Shown: positions 25,832 through 38,270, counted from the first letter of the stretch. The stretch: DNA of 64,000 nucleotides from Verrucomicrobiota bacterium (GCA_017301995.1 JAFLEH010000026.1:51891-115890); one strand, 5' to 3'. Made by a program: numbers and translations. Notes: generated by a model not told the origin, from the letters alone.

Positions 25832-26980
25832 TCAGAGACGGACCGCGAGACGTTCCTCCGGGCGGAGGGAAAACTCGTGGCGGGGCGCGGCCTGGGACCG
25901 GCGGTGAATGCCGACCAGCATGCCCACGGCCGCGAGGCTGAAGATCAGGCTGGTGCCGCCGTAGCTGACGAAAGGAAGCGGCAGACCGTCGTTGGGCAGC
26001 ATCGCCGTGGTGACGCCGATGTTGACCATGGCGGGCACGGCGATCACGCAGGTGAGTCCCAGCGCGAGGCACCGGTTGAAAATGGTGTTGGCCTGAATCG
26101 CGATGGCCACACCGGCCACCGCGATCAGAACATAACAGAGAACCGCCCCGAGGGTGAACGGCAGGCCGAGTTCCTCACCGATCACCGGGAAGATGAAGTC
26201 GATATGGGCGAACGTGAGGGTGCCGAATTTCTCCACGCCGTTGCCGAGCCCGACGCCCCATGGGCCGCCGTTGCCGAGAGCGAGCAGGGCGCGCCACTGC
26301 TGCATGCCCTTGTCCATCTGGTTGACCGGATCGTCCAGATTGAGCCACGCCTGAATCCGGGCCCAACGGTTTTCGTTATGATAAATATAATAGGAAGCGC
26401 CGGCAATGGCGGTTAGCGCGGTCGGAAGCAGATACCGAAGCCGCGCTCCCACGCAGAACATCAGCGCGCCCACCGCGACCGATAAGGAAAGGGCGGTCCC
26501 CACGTCGGTTTCCGCGGCGATCAGAAGGATTGGAATACCCACGATCACTCCGGGCAGGACGAAGCCGCGCCAGAACGTGTGGACTTCCGTTTGCCAGCGG
26601 GCATACCAGGCGGCTAGCGCGATGACCACCACCAGTTTGGCCATTTCGGAAACCTGGAACTGCCCCAACACCGGAAGCTGGATCCAACGCCTGGAACCGT
26701 AGATTTCCACGCCGATACCCGGAACGAAGCAGAGAGCTAACAACCCGCAGGCCGCCACCATCATCCAAGGCCAGAATTTGCGCAGCCACACCGGAGGAAT
26801 CCACGCGCACAACACCGCCGCAATCACTCCCAAAGCGCCCATGATCGCCTGCTTGCGCAGGAACATGTAGTGCTCCTCGACTCCCGGAACCCACACGCTG
26901 GTGCTCGCCAGCATGGTCAGCCCCAAGGCCAGCAGGGCGGCCACGGCCAGGCACAGGAGGATGGAGGCGAAACGAAGCAT
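25832..26980 (-). CDS. ftsW: FtsW peptidoglycan glycosyltransferase
   Basis: 382 residues, SEDS family, about ten membrane helices. Motifs: GSRRWIQLPVLGQFQVSEMA (the GARRWI...QPSE-type block), the catalytic Asp in AETDVGTAL, NGGPWGVGLGNGVEKFG and IGEELG, and the C-terminal LPFVSYGGTSLI. FtsW polymerises lipid II at the septum with FtsI, which is encoded upstream in the same cluster. It lies 10 bp after the LysM gene and appears to be the last dcw gene in this window. The region 25640-25831 downstream shows no gene. Confidence 0.93.
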   Translation of the reverse strand: MLRFASILLCLAVAALLALGLTMLASTSVWVPGVEEHYMFLRKQAIMGALGVIAAVLCAWIPPVWLRKFWPWMMVAACGLLALCFVPGIGVEIYGSRRWIQLPVLGQFQVSEMAKLVVVIALAAWYARWQTEVHTFWRGFVLPGVIVGIPILLIAAETDVGTALSLSVAVGALMFCVGARLRYLLPTALTAIAGASYYIYHNENRWARIQAWLNLDDPVNQMDKGMQQWRALLALGNGGPWGVGLGNGVEKFGTLTFAHIDFIFPVIGEELGLPFTLGAVLCYVLIAVAGVAIAIQANTIFNRCLALGLTCVIAVPAMVNIGVTTAMLPNDGLPLPFVSYGGTSLIFSLAAVGMLVGIHRRSQAAPRHEFSLRPEERLAVRL

Positions 26981-26990
26981 CAGGGGCGTG

Positions 26991-27851
26991 TCATTCGGGG
27001 ATCTTCAGGGTCATCCCGCTCCGCAGTTTCTTCGGATCGGAAATGCCATTGGCTTTCATCAGGGCGGCTTGCTCGACTTTGTGGCGTTTGGCGATGCCCC
27101 ACAGGCTGTCGCCGTTCTTCACGGTGTAGGATCTGGCGGTTTTCGGGATCCGGTTGTTAGCCTGTTGCGCCTGCGGGCGGCTTGGCGGATTCTCGACCGG
27201 AATCGCACGGGGGGCGGGTTCCTCGTTGGGGCGCGGGCGGACCAGCACCGGCTCGCCGGTGGGTTCGGTCACAACGGGATTGGCGTCCACCAGGCCGTCG
27301 TCGGCGGAGGGGGCGGCCGCTTGGTTAGACGGTTGGGCGGAGGGATTGCGGAGCGCCTCGATTTCCGGCCGGAGCTGCGCGGTGATCCGTTTGGCGGGGA
27401 TGACAATCTGGTTGCCGGCGTTGAGCGAGCAGTTGTTGTTCGCGACGCGGAGCGATTCCTCGTCCACACCCACGCGGGCGGCGATGGTCGCGTAGGTGTC
27501 GCCGCGCGCGATCATTTCCTTGCGGTCCTGCGGCCCGATCAACGGCGCCTGCGGCTCGGTGCGCACGGCGGTGGACCCCTTCGGAGCGTCGGTGCGGCTG
27601 CTGAGGAAATGGAGGTGGAAGAAGTACAGCCCGATCGCGACGATGTGGACGCCGAAGATGATGGTTAGACCGCGCGCGATCCGCGTATTGGCGTGTTCCG
27701 TTTCGATCTCCTCGGCGGCGGCCGCGGCGGCGACACGCTGGTTGCGGCCGCGGGTCACGGCGTGGAGCCGCTTGAAGAAGCCGCGGCCTTTGGCCTGGCG
27801 TTTGACCGAGATCGTCGGAGGCGGGGGAGTGTGGATAGGACGTTTGCGCAT
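26991..27851 (-). CDS. Membrane-anchored double-LysM protein
   Basis: 286 residues. A basic cytoplasmic start (RKRPIHTPPPPTISVKRQAK) precedes one membrane helix (LTIIFGVHIVAIGLYFFHLH). Two LysM domains follow: an early one (GDTYATIAARVGVDEESLRV, NQIVIP) and a C-terminal one (YTVKNGDSLWGIAKRHKVEQ, SGMTLKIPE), separated by a proline-rich linker. LysM binds N-acetylglucosamine in peptidoglycan. Its place between murD and ftsW implies a division-site or wall-anchoring role. The start at 27851 is fixed by the ATG just after murD; the longer frame into murD is a shadow. Confidence 0.9.
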   Translation of the reverse strand: MRKRPIHTPPPPTISVKRQAKGRGFFKRLHAVTRGRNQRVAAAAAAEEIETEHANTRIARGLTIIFGVHIVAIGLYFFHLHFLSSRTDAPKGSTAVRTEPQAPLIGPQDRKEMIARGDTYATIAARVGVDEESLRVANNNCSLNAGNQIVIPAKRITAQLRPEIEALRNPSAQPSNQAAAPSADDGLVDANPVVTEPTGEPVLVRPRPNEEPAPRAIPVENPPSRPQAQQANNRIPKTARSYTVKNGDSLWGIAKRHKVEQAALMKANGISDPKKLRSGMTLKIPE

Positions 27852-27856
27852 GGGGT

Positions 27857-29167
27857 TTAGCGGAGTTGATTGACCAAATTTCGGAAAGTGTCGCCGCGAT
27901 GTTCGTAACCGGTGAATTGGTCGAACGACGACGTGCCGGGAGAGAGAAGAACGGACGATCCGCGCGGTGCGAGCGCGCGGGCGAGAGGGACCGCCTCGGC
28001 TAGATCGGCCACCGCGGAGGTGGAAACCGCGGAGCCGAACAACGACGCGAGCGGTGCGGCAATCTGGCCATAGGTGACGCAGGCAAGCGCCTTTTCGCGC
28101 AGCAAGGGCAGCACCGGAGAGTAGTCCAGTCCCTTTTCCTTGCCGCCGGCGACGAGCACCACCGGCCGCGTTTGGGAACGCAGCGCGCTTTCGAGCGCGT
28201 GGAGGTTGGTGGCCTTGGAATCGTTGAGGTACTCGACCCCATCCAGCGTGCGGATCAGTTCGCAACGGTGGGGAGGAGGAGCGTAGCCCTGGAGCGCTTC
28301 CGCCATCGTTTCCAGGGAAACGCCGAGCGCTTCGCAAGCCGCCATCGCGGCCATCGCGTTTTCCGCGTTGTGGAGTCCGCGCAGGCTGGTGCCGGTGGTT
28401 AGATCGAGCGTCGGCCGCCCATGGCGGAAAACCATCTGCCCGTCCGAAAACCATTCGGCCTCGGGGTCGGTGGTGGAAAACAGAACCTTGTTTGATGTTA
28501 GACCGGAAAGCGTTTCCCCGGTTCTCACGATGGCGGTGTCATCGGGCGTCTGGTTGAGGAAAATCCGGAGCTTCGCCTGGTAGTAGGCATCCACCGTGGG
28601 GTAGCGGTCCATGTGATCGGGCGCGAAGTTCAGCCACACCACCACCTGCGGGTGCAGGGTGCGGATGGTTTCCAGTTGGAACGAGCTGAGTTCGAGCGCG
28701 ACCGCGGCGGGCGGTTGGGGAAGCATCACCACTTCCGCGAAGGGAACACCGTAGTTGCCGCACGGGTTGCCGCCGAGCCCGGCACGGGCGAGAATGCGCC
28801 CCACCAGCTCGGTGGTGGTGGTTTTGCCGTTGGTGCCGGTAATTCCGACGATTTTGCCCGCAAAATAGCGAGCCGCCAGTTCGATCTCGCCGATCACTTC
28901 TCCGGCACCCGCCGCGAACGCCGCCACGTAGGGGCCATAGGTATCGATGCCCGGACTAACAATCAGAAGATCGCAACGGACCGCCGCGCCGTCGCCGGCG
29001 GTTGCCAGCGGATGGATATCCACTCCGGGCGGCGTGTTGCGGAACGCATCGGGCCCCGCGGTGTCCCACATCGAAACGGCGGCGCCCTCGCGCAACGCGA
29101 GCAGGGCGGCGGCCCGGCCGCTGCGGCCGGCTCCCAGGATGGCGACGTGTTTTCCGGTTAGATCCAT
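27857..29167 (-). CDS. murD: UDP-MurNAc-L-Ala-D-Glu ligase MurD
   Basis: 436 residues. N-terminal LTGKHVAILGAGRSGRAAALL binds the UDP substrate; the ATP-binding P-loop is GITGTNGKTTTTELV; later motifs are LELSSFQLETI, LNFAPDHMDRY, HRCELI and YLNDSKATN, and the C-terminal SPGTSSFDQFTGYEHRG. It adds D-glutamate to UDP-MurNAc-L-alanine. Separated from mraY by 8 bp and from the LysM gene by 5 bp, consistent with one dcw transcript. Confidence 0.96.
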   Translation of the reverse strand: MDLTGKHVAILGAGRSGRAAALLALREGAAVSMWDTAGPDAFRNTPPGVDIHPLATAGDGAAVRCDLLIVSPGIDTYGPYVAAFAAGAGEVIGEIELAARYFAGKIVGITGTNGKTTTTELVGRILARAGLGGNPCGNYGVPFAEVVMLPQPPAAVALELSSFQLETIRTLHPQVVVWLNFAPDHMDRYPTVDAYYQAKLRIFLNQTPDDTAIVRTGETLSGLTSNKVLFSTTDPEAEWFSDGQMVFRHGRPTLDLTTGTSLRGLHNAENAMAAMAACEALGVSLETMAEALQGYAPPPHRCELIRTLDGVEYLNDSKATNLHALESALRSQTRPVVLVAGGKEKGLDYSPVLPLLREKALACVTYGQIAAPLASLFGSAVSTSAVADLAEAVPLARALAPRGSSVLLSPGTSSFDQFTGYEHRGDTFRNLVNQLR

Positions 29168-29175
29168 CGGTTTCG

Positions 29176-30390
29176 TCAGACGATTTTCAAAAGCGCGAGT
29201 CCGAAGATGGCGAACATGATGGACAGGATCCAGAAGCGGTTGATCACCTGGTTCTCATGCCATCCCAACAATTCAAAGTGATGGTGGATGGGCGACATCC
29301 GGAAGATGCGCTTTTTCCGCAGCTTGAAACTTCCCACCTGGAGGATCACCGACATCGCCTCCATCACGAAGACGCCGCCGATGATCACCAGCATCAGCTC
29401 CTGCTTGGTGCAGATGGCCGCGGTGCCGAGCGCGCCGCCGATCGCCAGCGATCCGGTGTCTCCCATGAACACCTTCGCGGGGTGGCAGTTGAACCACAAA
29501 AACCCGAATCCCGCGCCGGCCAGCGCGAAAAGAAACACGAACAGCTCTCCCAGATAGGGGTTGTGCGGGATCACCAGATACTCGGTGGCGATGTAAAAGC
29601 GGTGTGCCAGATAGGCGAGGATCGCGTAGGCGATGGCGGTGCTGATGGTGCAGCCGGTGGCAAGCCCGTCGAGTCCGTCGGTTAGATTCACCGCGTTCGA
29701 AGTGCCGACGATGACCATCGCGAAAAACGGGATGATCAGCCAGTGGAGATTGACGATCGGTTCCTTGACCAGCGGGAAGCAGATCGCCCCGATGGAGATC
29801 TCCTGCTTTCCGAGTTGGAAACCGAATCCCTGTCTGAGCTGCTCGACGGTGGCTCCGAAGCCGGAGACCTCCGGTTTGAAATACACGAAGCACGCGGCAA
29901 TGATCGCGATCAGGAATTGCCAGAACAACTTGGTCCGGCCGCTCACGCCGTCGGATTTGCGCTCCTTGACCTTTTTGTAGTCGTCGCAAAAGCCCAACAG
30001 CGCGCAGGCCGCCATGGTGCAGGCGCAGAGCGCCACAAAGGGATTGAGAGGGCGCGCCCACAGCAGGGTGGCCACCAGCACGGAGCCCACGATCATCACG
30101 CCGCCCATCGTCGGGGTGCCCAGTTTTCCGCCGTGGAGTTCCGCCAGTTTGTGGACTTCCGCGGCGGTGCGGATCGGTTGGCCCACTTTCAGCGAGATCA
30201 GCTTGCGGATGACGCGCGGACCCACCAGAAGGGTTAGAATGAATGAGGTAAGGCCGGCGCAGGCTCCCCGGAAGGTCGGGTATTGGAAAAGATTGAGGAA
30301 CGAATAGGTGAACGCCCAGCCGTCCGTGTTCCCCGCGGCCTTTTGGGCCTCGAAGCTTTGGTGCCAGAAATCGTAGATCAGAGGAAACAT
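29176..30390 (-). CDS. mraY: Phospho-MurNAc-pentapeptide transferase MraY
   Basis: 404 residues with ten predicted membrane segments, somewhat longer than E. coli MraY (360). Signature blocks: ELHGGKLGTPTMGGVMIVG, GFCDDYKKVKERKSDGVSGR with the catalytic DDYKK, NAVNLTDGLDGLATG, FMGDTGSLAIGGALG and MSPIHHHFELLGWHENQV. It transfers phospho-MurNAc-pentapeptide to undecaprenyl phosphate, making lipid I. The ATG at 30390 shares one base with the murF stop (TGATG), so the genes are coupled. The extra length is a ~45-residue N-terminal addition. Confidence 0.97.
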   Translation of the reverse strand: MFPLIYDFWHQSFEAQKAAGNTDGWAFTYSFLNLFQYPTFRGACAGLTSFILTLLVGPRVIRKLISLKVGQPIRTAAEVHKLAELHGGKLGTPTMGGVMIVGSVLVATLLWARPLNPFVALCACTMAACALLGFCDDYKKVKERKSDGVSGRTKLFWQFLIAIIAACFVYFKPEVSGFGATVEQLRQGFGFQLGKQEISIGAICFPLVKEPIVNLHWLIIPFFAMVIVGTSNAVNLTDGLDGLATGCTISTAIAYAILAYLAHRFYIATEYLVIPHNPYLGELFVFLFALAGAGFGFLWFNCHPAKVFMGDTGSLAIGGALGTAAICTKQELMLVIIGGVFVMEAMSVILQVGSFKLRKKRIFRMSPIHHHFELLGWHENQVINRFWILSIMFAIFGLALLKIV

Positions 30391-31750
30391 CAGTCTTGGG
30401 GAAAAGCGGCGTCCATGACGCGTTCGACGGTGGCGGTGCGGCTGCCCTTGAACAGGACCGCGTCGCCGGGTTTCACCGCGTCGCGCAGCCATGCGGCGGC
30501 GGCGGCGTGGTCGGAAAAATGGGGAGCGCCATTGGCCCCGGCGGCGATGCCTTCGGATCCGGGGCCGACCGCGATTACGGTTAGACCGCGGGAAGCGGCG
30601 AGTTCGCCGGTGCGGAGGTGCGCGGCGGGCGCGTGATCGCCGAGTTCGCCCATCCGTCCCAACACGATGATGCGGCGGGATCCCGCGGGCACAGGGGTGT
30701 CGGCCAGGGTCTCGATGGCGGCGGCCATCGACTCGGGATTGGCGTTGTAGGTGTCGTCGAACACGGTGATGCCGTGCCATTCGAAGTGGCGGAGCCGTCC
30801 GCTGGTTAGAACGGTTTCCGCGAGGCCCGCGGCGATGGTTGGCGCCGGGATACCGAGTTTCCAACCGGCCGCGGCGGCCAGCAGGGCGTTGGTGACCATG
30901 TGGCGGCCGGGAACGGGGAGATCCACTCGGACGGGGTCCTGGTTAGGAACGATCAGATTGAAACGGGAACCGTCGGCGTGGGACTGGAGATCTTCGGCCC
31001 GGACGATTCCGCGGCCGTTTCCGACGGCGACGAGTTCGGCGCGGGTGCGTTCGCGGAGGTATCCGGTGAATTCGCAGGACGCCGGCACGAACAGGCAGCC
31101 GTCCGCCGGAAGCGCGCGGGCGAGCATCCCCTTCTCCTCGGCGATCGCCTCGCGCGAGCCGAGAAACTCGATGTGGGCGGTGCCGATGTTGGTGATGATG
31201 CCGAAGTCCGGCATCGCGATCCGGCACAGCGGCGCGATTTCCCCGGAATGGTTCATGCCCATTTCCCAAACCGCCGCGGTGTGCTCCGGTGTGGCGGATA
31301 GGACGGTTAGAGGGACACCAATGTGGTTGTTGAGATTGCCCTTGGTCGCGGAAACGCGGAACGCTTTTGATAGAACCGCCGCAGTGAAATCCTTGGTGCT
31401 GGTTTTGCCGTTGGAGCCGGTGATGGCCACCACGCGGAGGTTAAGCCGCTCCCGCCACCAGATCGCGAGGCGTTGCAGGGCCAACAGCGTGTCGTCGGCC
31501 GCGATCACGGCGGTTCCGGCAGGCGGTGTACCTTCCCAGCGGTGGACGACCGCGATCCTCGCCCCCGCGGCGAGGGCTTGCGGCGCGAAGGAGTCGCCAT
31601 CGAAGTTCTCGCCCCGCAGCGCGAAGAAGACGGCGCCGTCCGTCAGCTTGCGGGTATCCGTGCAAACGCCTCCGTCCGCAAGCGCGGCGGGATCTCCCGC
31701 GGCCACCGGGTGGCCCAGGATCTCGGCGATCGCCAATGCGGTTAGAGGAT

Positions 31751-31754
<4 letters not shown>
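30390..31754 (-). CDS. murF: UDP-MurNAc-tripeptide D-Ala-D-Ala ligase MurF
   Basis: 454 residues. N-terminal domain (SLDTRKL-like CTDTRKLTDGAVFFALRGEN), P-loop AITGSNGKTSTKDFTAAVL, NHIGVPLTVL, EMGMNHSGEIAPLCRI, IGTAHIEFLGSREAIAEEKG and FDDTYNANPESMAAAI; the C-terminus ends ERVMDAAFPQD. It adds the D-Ala-D-Ala dipeptide. It overlaps murE by 4 bp (ATGA) and mraY by 1 bp. Start at 31754 is forced by this overlap; the frame extending into murE is not coding. Confidence 0.96.
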
Positions 31755-35181
<3,427 letters not shown>

Positions 35182-35185
35182 GATG

Positions 35186-35524
35186 TTAGGGAAGAGTGGT
35201 GGCGATGCTGGAGGGGGTATTGGCGGGTTTCACTTCTTCCGCGAAGCCGACCGGGATGGGCCGCATTTCGGTGCCGCTTTCCTCCAGTTGCTTGCGGATG
35301 GCGAATCGGTTGAGCAGGGTCTCGCTGCGCATCTGGACGGTGCGGATGTCGAGTTGGTACTGTTCGATGCGGCGCTCGCAGGCGTCGATCTCCCGGCTGA
35401 CCTGGATCTGGCGGTTCTTGAGCATGGCGTGGCGGATGCCGCCGAACGCGATGACCGCGAACGAAACAACGAGAATCAGATAGGTGGAAACGGGAGTGCG
35501 GGGGGTGGATTTCAGGCGGTTCAT
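35186..35524 (-). CDS. ftsL: FtsL-like bitopic division protein
   Basis: 112 residues: a short basic cytoplasmic start (NRLKSTPRTPVS), one membrane helix (YLILVVSFAVIAFGG), then a coiled-coil-like segment (SREIDACERRIEQYQLDIRT and onward). Size, topology and position between rsmH and ftsI match FtsL, which with FtsB and FtsQ activates FtsWI. FtsL is poorly conserved, so the name rests on topology and synteny. It overlaps the end of rsmH by 4 bp. ATG 35524 is the start of the helix-bearing region. Confidence 0.75.
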   Translation of the reverse strand: MNRLKSTPRTPVSTYLILVVSFAVIAFGGIRHAMLKNRQIQVSREIDACERRIEQYQLDIRTVQMRSETLLNRFAIRKQLEESGTEMRPIPVGFAEEVKPANTPSSIATTLP

Positions 35525-36489
35525 GATGCTGGGTCCAATAACTGGGCAACCCGCAGTTTGGCACTGCGGGAGCGGGGGTTGCGGGCGGTTTCTCCGGTGG
35601 TCGGAAGGATGGCTTTGCGGGATGGAAGATGGAAATTCCAATCGGGATTGGGTCGTGGCGATGGCCAACCCGGATCGTCGATAAATTGCGATGCGTGGTG
35701 GCGGAGGTGGACCTTCACCTTCCGATCCTCCAGACTGTGGAAGGTGATGATCGCCAGGCGTCCGCCGGGTTTGAGCACGGATGGCGCGGCGGTTAGAACC
35801 CGCGACAAGGATCCGAGTTCGTCGTTCACCGTCATCCGGATCGCCTGGAACGCGCGGGTGGCGGGGTGGATCCGTCCGCGGCGGCCGATGGCGCGTTCGA
35901 TGCAGTCGGCGAGGTCGGTGGTGGTGGAAAACGGGCGGGACTTGCGGCGGTCGGCGATGGCGGCGGCGATCCGGCGGGCCTGGGGCTCCTCGCCGAGTTC
36001 GCGGATGATTTTCGCGAGATCCGCTTCGGGCCAGGTGTTAACCACCACCGCTGCGGTTAGAACGGAGGCAGGGCCCATCCGCATGTCGAGCGGGCCTTCC
36101 CGCTGGAACGAAAACCCGCGGCCGGCGGCGTCCAGTTGGCGCGATGAAACACCGAGATCCAACAACAATCCGTCGGCCTTGCCTCCATCGCGGACGAACG
36201 GCATTTCAGCCACGTCCGCGAAGTTTCCCTCCCACGTCTCAAAGCGGTCGCCAAACCGGGCCAGCCGCTGGCGGGCATGGGCCAGCGCCTCCGGATCGCG
36301 GTCGATCCCGATCACGCGGGCACCGGTCTCCAACAGCAGCTCGCTGTGGCCGCCGCCGCCGAGCGTGCCATCGATGATGACGCGGTCCGGACCGGCCGTG
36401 AGCGCCTGCAGCACTTCGTCCGGCATCACCGGCAGGTGATAGAAGGTTTCCCCGGATTCCGGGGAGGAAAGCCAGGCCGGCTCCCGCAC
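35521..36489 (-). CDS. rsmH: 16S rRNA m4C1402 methyltransferase RsmH (MraW)
   Basis: About 322 residues from GTG 36489. Family start ETFYHLPVMPDEVLQALTAG, SAM-binding IDGTLGGGGHSELLLE, ARVIGIDRDPEAL, LLLDLGVSSRQLD, MGPASVLTAA, RRIAAAI, ATRAFQAIRMTVNDEL and ITFHSLEDRKVK. It methylates N4 of C1402 in 16S rRNA. The frame stays open to 37026, which would add 179 residues consisting of four imperfect 36-residue repeats; this is the 108-bp repeat array and is not part of the family. The GTG at 36489 lies inside the stem of a hairpin, so the true start is uncertain. Confidence 0.9.
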   Translation of the reverse strand: MREPAWLSSPESGETFYHLPVMPDEVLQALTAGPDRVIIDGTLGGGGHSELLLETGARVIGIDRDPEALAHARQRLARFGDRFETWEGNFADVAEMPFVRDGGKADGLLLDLGVSSRQLDAAGRGFSFQREGPLDMRMGPASVLTAAVVVNTWPEADLAKIIRELGEEPQARRIAAAIADRRKSRPFSTTTDLADCIERAIGRRGRIHPATRAFQAIRMTVNDELGSLSRVLTAAPSVLKPGGRLAIITFHSLEDRKVKVHLRHHASQFIDDPGWPSPRPNPDWNFHLPSRKAILPTTGETARNPRSRSAKLRVAQLLDPAS

Positions 36490-36514
36490 CGAACAGCCAG
36501 AAACGGTGCGGGAG
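36481..36514 (-). promoter_or_regulatory. 11-bp hairpin over the predicted rsmH start
   Basis: Perfect inverted repeat CTCCCGCACCG (36481-36491) and CGGTGCGGGAG (36504-36514) with a 12-base loop AACAGCCAGAAA. The candidate GTG start (36487-36489 on the minus strand) is in the stem. The loop is nearly the same as that of the hairpins in the 108-bp repeats just upstream. It could control rsmH translation; this is inference. Confidence 0.5.
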
Positions 36515-36566
36515 ACCGGGTCATGAACAGCGGTGGAGGCGATTGTCCCGATCTGCCTCCTCCGCC

Positions 36567-36905
36567 CAGCCAAAAGTCCGGCCGATGGCCGCGCCGCCAA
36601 CCAGCCATGAAAGGCGGCGCGAGCCATCGTGTTGAACAGCGTGGGCATTCCCGTCCCGGGGAAAAGCCCTCGCCCAGCCAGAAAGAATCGCGACGGCCGC
36701 GCCACCCACCAGCCATGAAGGGCGGCGCGGACCGTCGTATTGAGAAGCGAGGCCATCCCTGTCCCGAGGGAGAGCCTGCGCCCAGCCAGAAAGAATCGCG
36801 ACGGCCGCGCCGCCCACCAGCCATGAAGGGCGGCGCGGACCGTCGTGTTGAGAAGCGAGGTCGTCCCTGTCCCGAGGGAAAACCTGCGCCCAGCCAGAAA
36901 ATCGG
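36567..36905. repeat. Tandem array of 108-bp hairpin-forming repeats
   Basis: Three complete copies with a 108-bp period plus a partial one, between mraZ and rsmH. The word CAGCCATGAA recurs at 36602, 36710 and 36818. Each unit has an imperfect 17-bp inverted repeat (CGACGG-CCGCGCCGCCC against GGGCGGCGCGG-ACCGTCG) with loop ACCAGCCATGAA. In copy 1 a stem pair differs on both sides (GATGGC/GCCATC against GACGG/CCGTC), preserving pairing. The 108-bp period keeps frames open, so several long ORFs cross it. Confidence 0.85.
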
Positions 36906-37061
36906 AACCGAATCCCGCGACGGCGGAGGCGAACAACCAACCCAACCCTGGCGGACGCGCGATGACGACCGAGGCCGTCGGGAAACGGACCGCGTCATCT
37001 GCCAGGGTTGGTGGGGTATTCAGCATGTCAGCCGCTTGGGTGTGGGAAATTCTTCGTTGGT

Positions 37062-37550
37062 TCAGAAGCCGCCGACGTCGTCGTTGGCAATATAGGAGGT
37101 TTGTTTGGAGGCTTCCTCGAGGTTCAACTGGGTGTCCTCGTGGAAATCGGTCTTCTTCCAGATCTCGAAATAGTCATCGCATCCGATTTGCAGCACTTCC
37201 ATTTCGGGCTGCAGGTTGAGGCGCTCGCAGAGTTCGCGCGGGATCAGGAGCTTGCCCTGTTCGTTGATGCTTCCTTCCCAGCAGCGTGCGGCCAGATTGC
37301 GGCGCTTCGCCGTCTTCTCCGCCTCGTTCATCGCGGTGCTCGCCGCGATCTTCGCGCGGTGCGCGGCCAATTGCTCCGGGGTGACCACCTTGATCATCGG
37401 AACGCCGCTGCTCTTGCCGTAAATCAACACCACATCCGAGCCATTCTCCGGACGCCAGGACGGCTGCACGGCGACCCGATTCTTCGAGTCGATCGTGTAG
37501 GTCTTTTGACCGATGAATATGACAGAGTTGGCGCTCACGTGCACCAACAT
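37062..37550 (-). CDS. mraZ: MraZ, dcw cluster regulator
   Basis: 162 residues with the two MraZ/AbrB-like repeats: FIGQKTYTIDSKNRVAVQPS in the first and WEGSINEQGKLLIPRELCE in the second. MraZ forms rings that bind repeats upstream of its own operon and represses dcw genes in E. coli. It heads the cluster as usual. ATG 37550 is chosen; an in-frame GTG at 37565 overlaps the palindrome at 37561-37574. The C-terminal 25 residues (TQLNLEEASKQTSYIA and following) exceed the usual length slightly. Confidence 0.92.
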   Translation of the reverse strand: MLVHVSANSVIFIGQKTYTIDSKNRVAVQPSWRPENGSDVVLIYGKSSGVPMIKVVTPEQLAAHRAKIAASTAMNEAEKTAKRRNLAARCWEGSINEQGKLLIPRELCERLNLQPEMEVLQIGCDDYFEIWKKTDFHEDTQLNLEEASKQTSYIANDDVGGF

Positions 37551-37560
37551 TGCCGATTTA

Positions 37561-37574
37561 TGCACCCAGGTGCA
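37561..37574. promoter_or_regulatory. Palindromic operator-like site before mraZ
   Basis: TGCACC and GGTGCA arms separated by two bases, centred 18 bp upstream of the mraZ ATG, and between the promoter and the gene. It contains TGGGTG on the mraZ-sense strand, similar to the TGGGN repeats bound by MraZ in other bacteria, but tandem repeats of that word are not visible. Confidence 0.35.
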
Positions 37575-37593
37575 AGAAGTTTCTCAAAAAAAG

Positions 37594-37622
37594 TTACTAA
37601 AAAGTTTATTGTTGATTTTCAA
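37594..37622 (-). promoter_or_regulatory. Promoter of the dcw operon (mraZ)
   Basis: Minus strand: -35 TTGAAA (37617-37622), 17-bp spacer, -10 TAGTAA (37594-37599), in an unusually AT-rich patch (37570-37680) of a GC-rich genome. It sits about 45 bp upstream of the ATG. Confidence 0.5.
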
Positions 37623-37920
37623 CGAGTTACAGTCAAAAATGCGTCTATTTTCACGAGTGGATAAATAAAATTATGATTCAAACGGATGTTCTTTTGGGCG
37701 ATTTCGGTCATTCCAAGGGCGATTTTGGGTGGTTTTGGACGATTCGTGCACTTTTCGGAACCCCAGTGAATCCGGCGGGAAAAGGAGTATTTTCCACGTC
37801 CTGCGGCATCCCCGGCAATCCAGGAACCCCCTCCCCTTCCGACGCCGGAAAAAGTGGAGCACCAGGAAGCGTGAGTCAAGAGAAACCGGGAACAAGAAAC
37901 CCAGGAAAATCCGGGAGATC

Positions 37921-38191
37921 CGTCGGGGCCGAATATCCCGGTTCAACCCGAAATCCGAAGTCTAGGGTAGTCTGGACGCTCGATTTGCCACTGGGAGACT
38001 GGAATCCACTGAGGAAACTGATTTTTTGGAGAAAAATGGGAAAGCACCGATTGATGAATGGGAGGGATTTCCCAAAAATCAAAAATCACTTCAGTGGAAT
38101 CAGGGATTTTCAGTTCCTCAGTGGAAAAAACGGATGCACGGGTCATGACAACTTACGATTTCGGGCTGAACCGGGATATTCGGCCCCGATG
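37921..38191. mobile_element. MITE-like palindromic element, copy 2
   Basis: About 271 bp with 41-bp inverted ends, 37921-37961 and 38151-38191, differing at only a few positions; the inner 15 bp of each end match the ends of the 15011-15181 copy, in inverted orientation. It carries a ~50-bp insertion in the middle compared with that copy. Internal CCACTG and CAGTGG words also pair. No transposase. Confidence 0.65.
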
Positions 38192-38270
38192 TCGCTCCCC
38201 TTGATTCTTGCTGGCTTCCCGACGGTGGAATCTATCGGATGGTGCGAGCCTGGGAAGCCACGCTCACGGG

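Noticed and set aside
25037..26416. 459-residue plus-strand frame opposite the sigma factor and ftsW
   Set aside because: Shadow of genuine minus-strand genes with clear motifs; no family signature in the shadow.
27852..28454. Longer LysM protein frame reaching into murD
   Set aside because: The extension lies antiphase over murD, whose Mur-ligase motifs are unambiguous, and has no LysM or membrane content.
30391..30864. Extended MraY frame upstream of 30390
   Set aside because: Overlaps murF in another frame and contains only histidine/arginine/glycine-rich noise.
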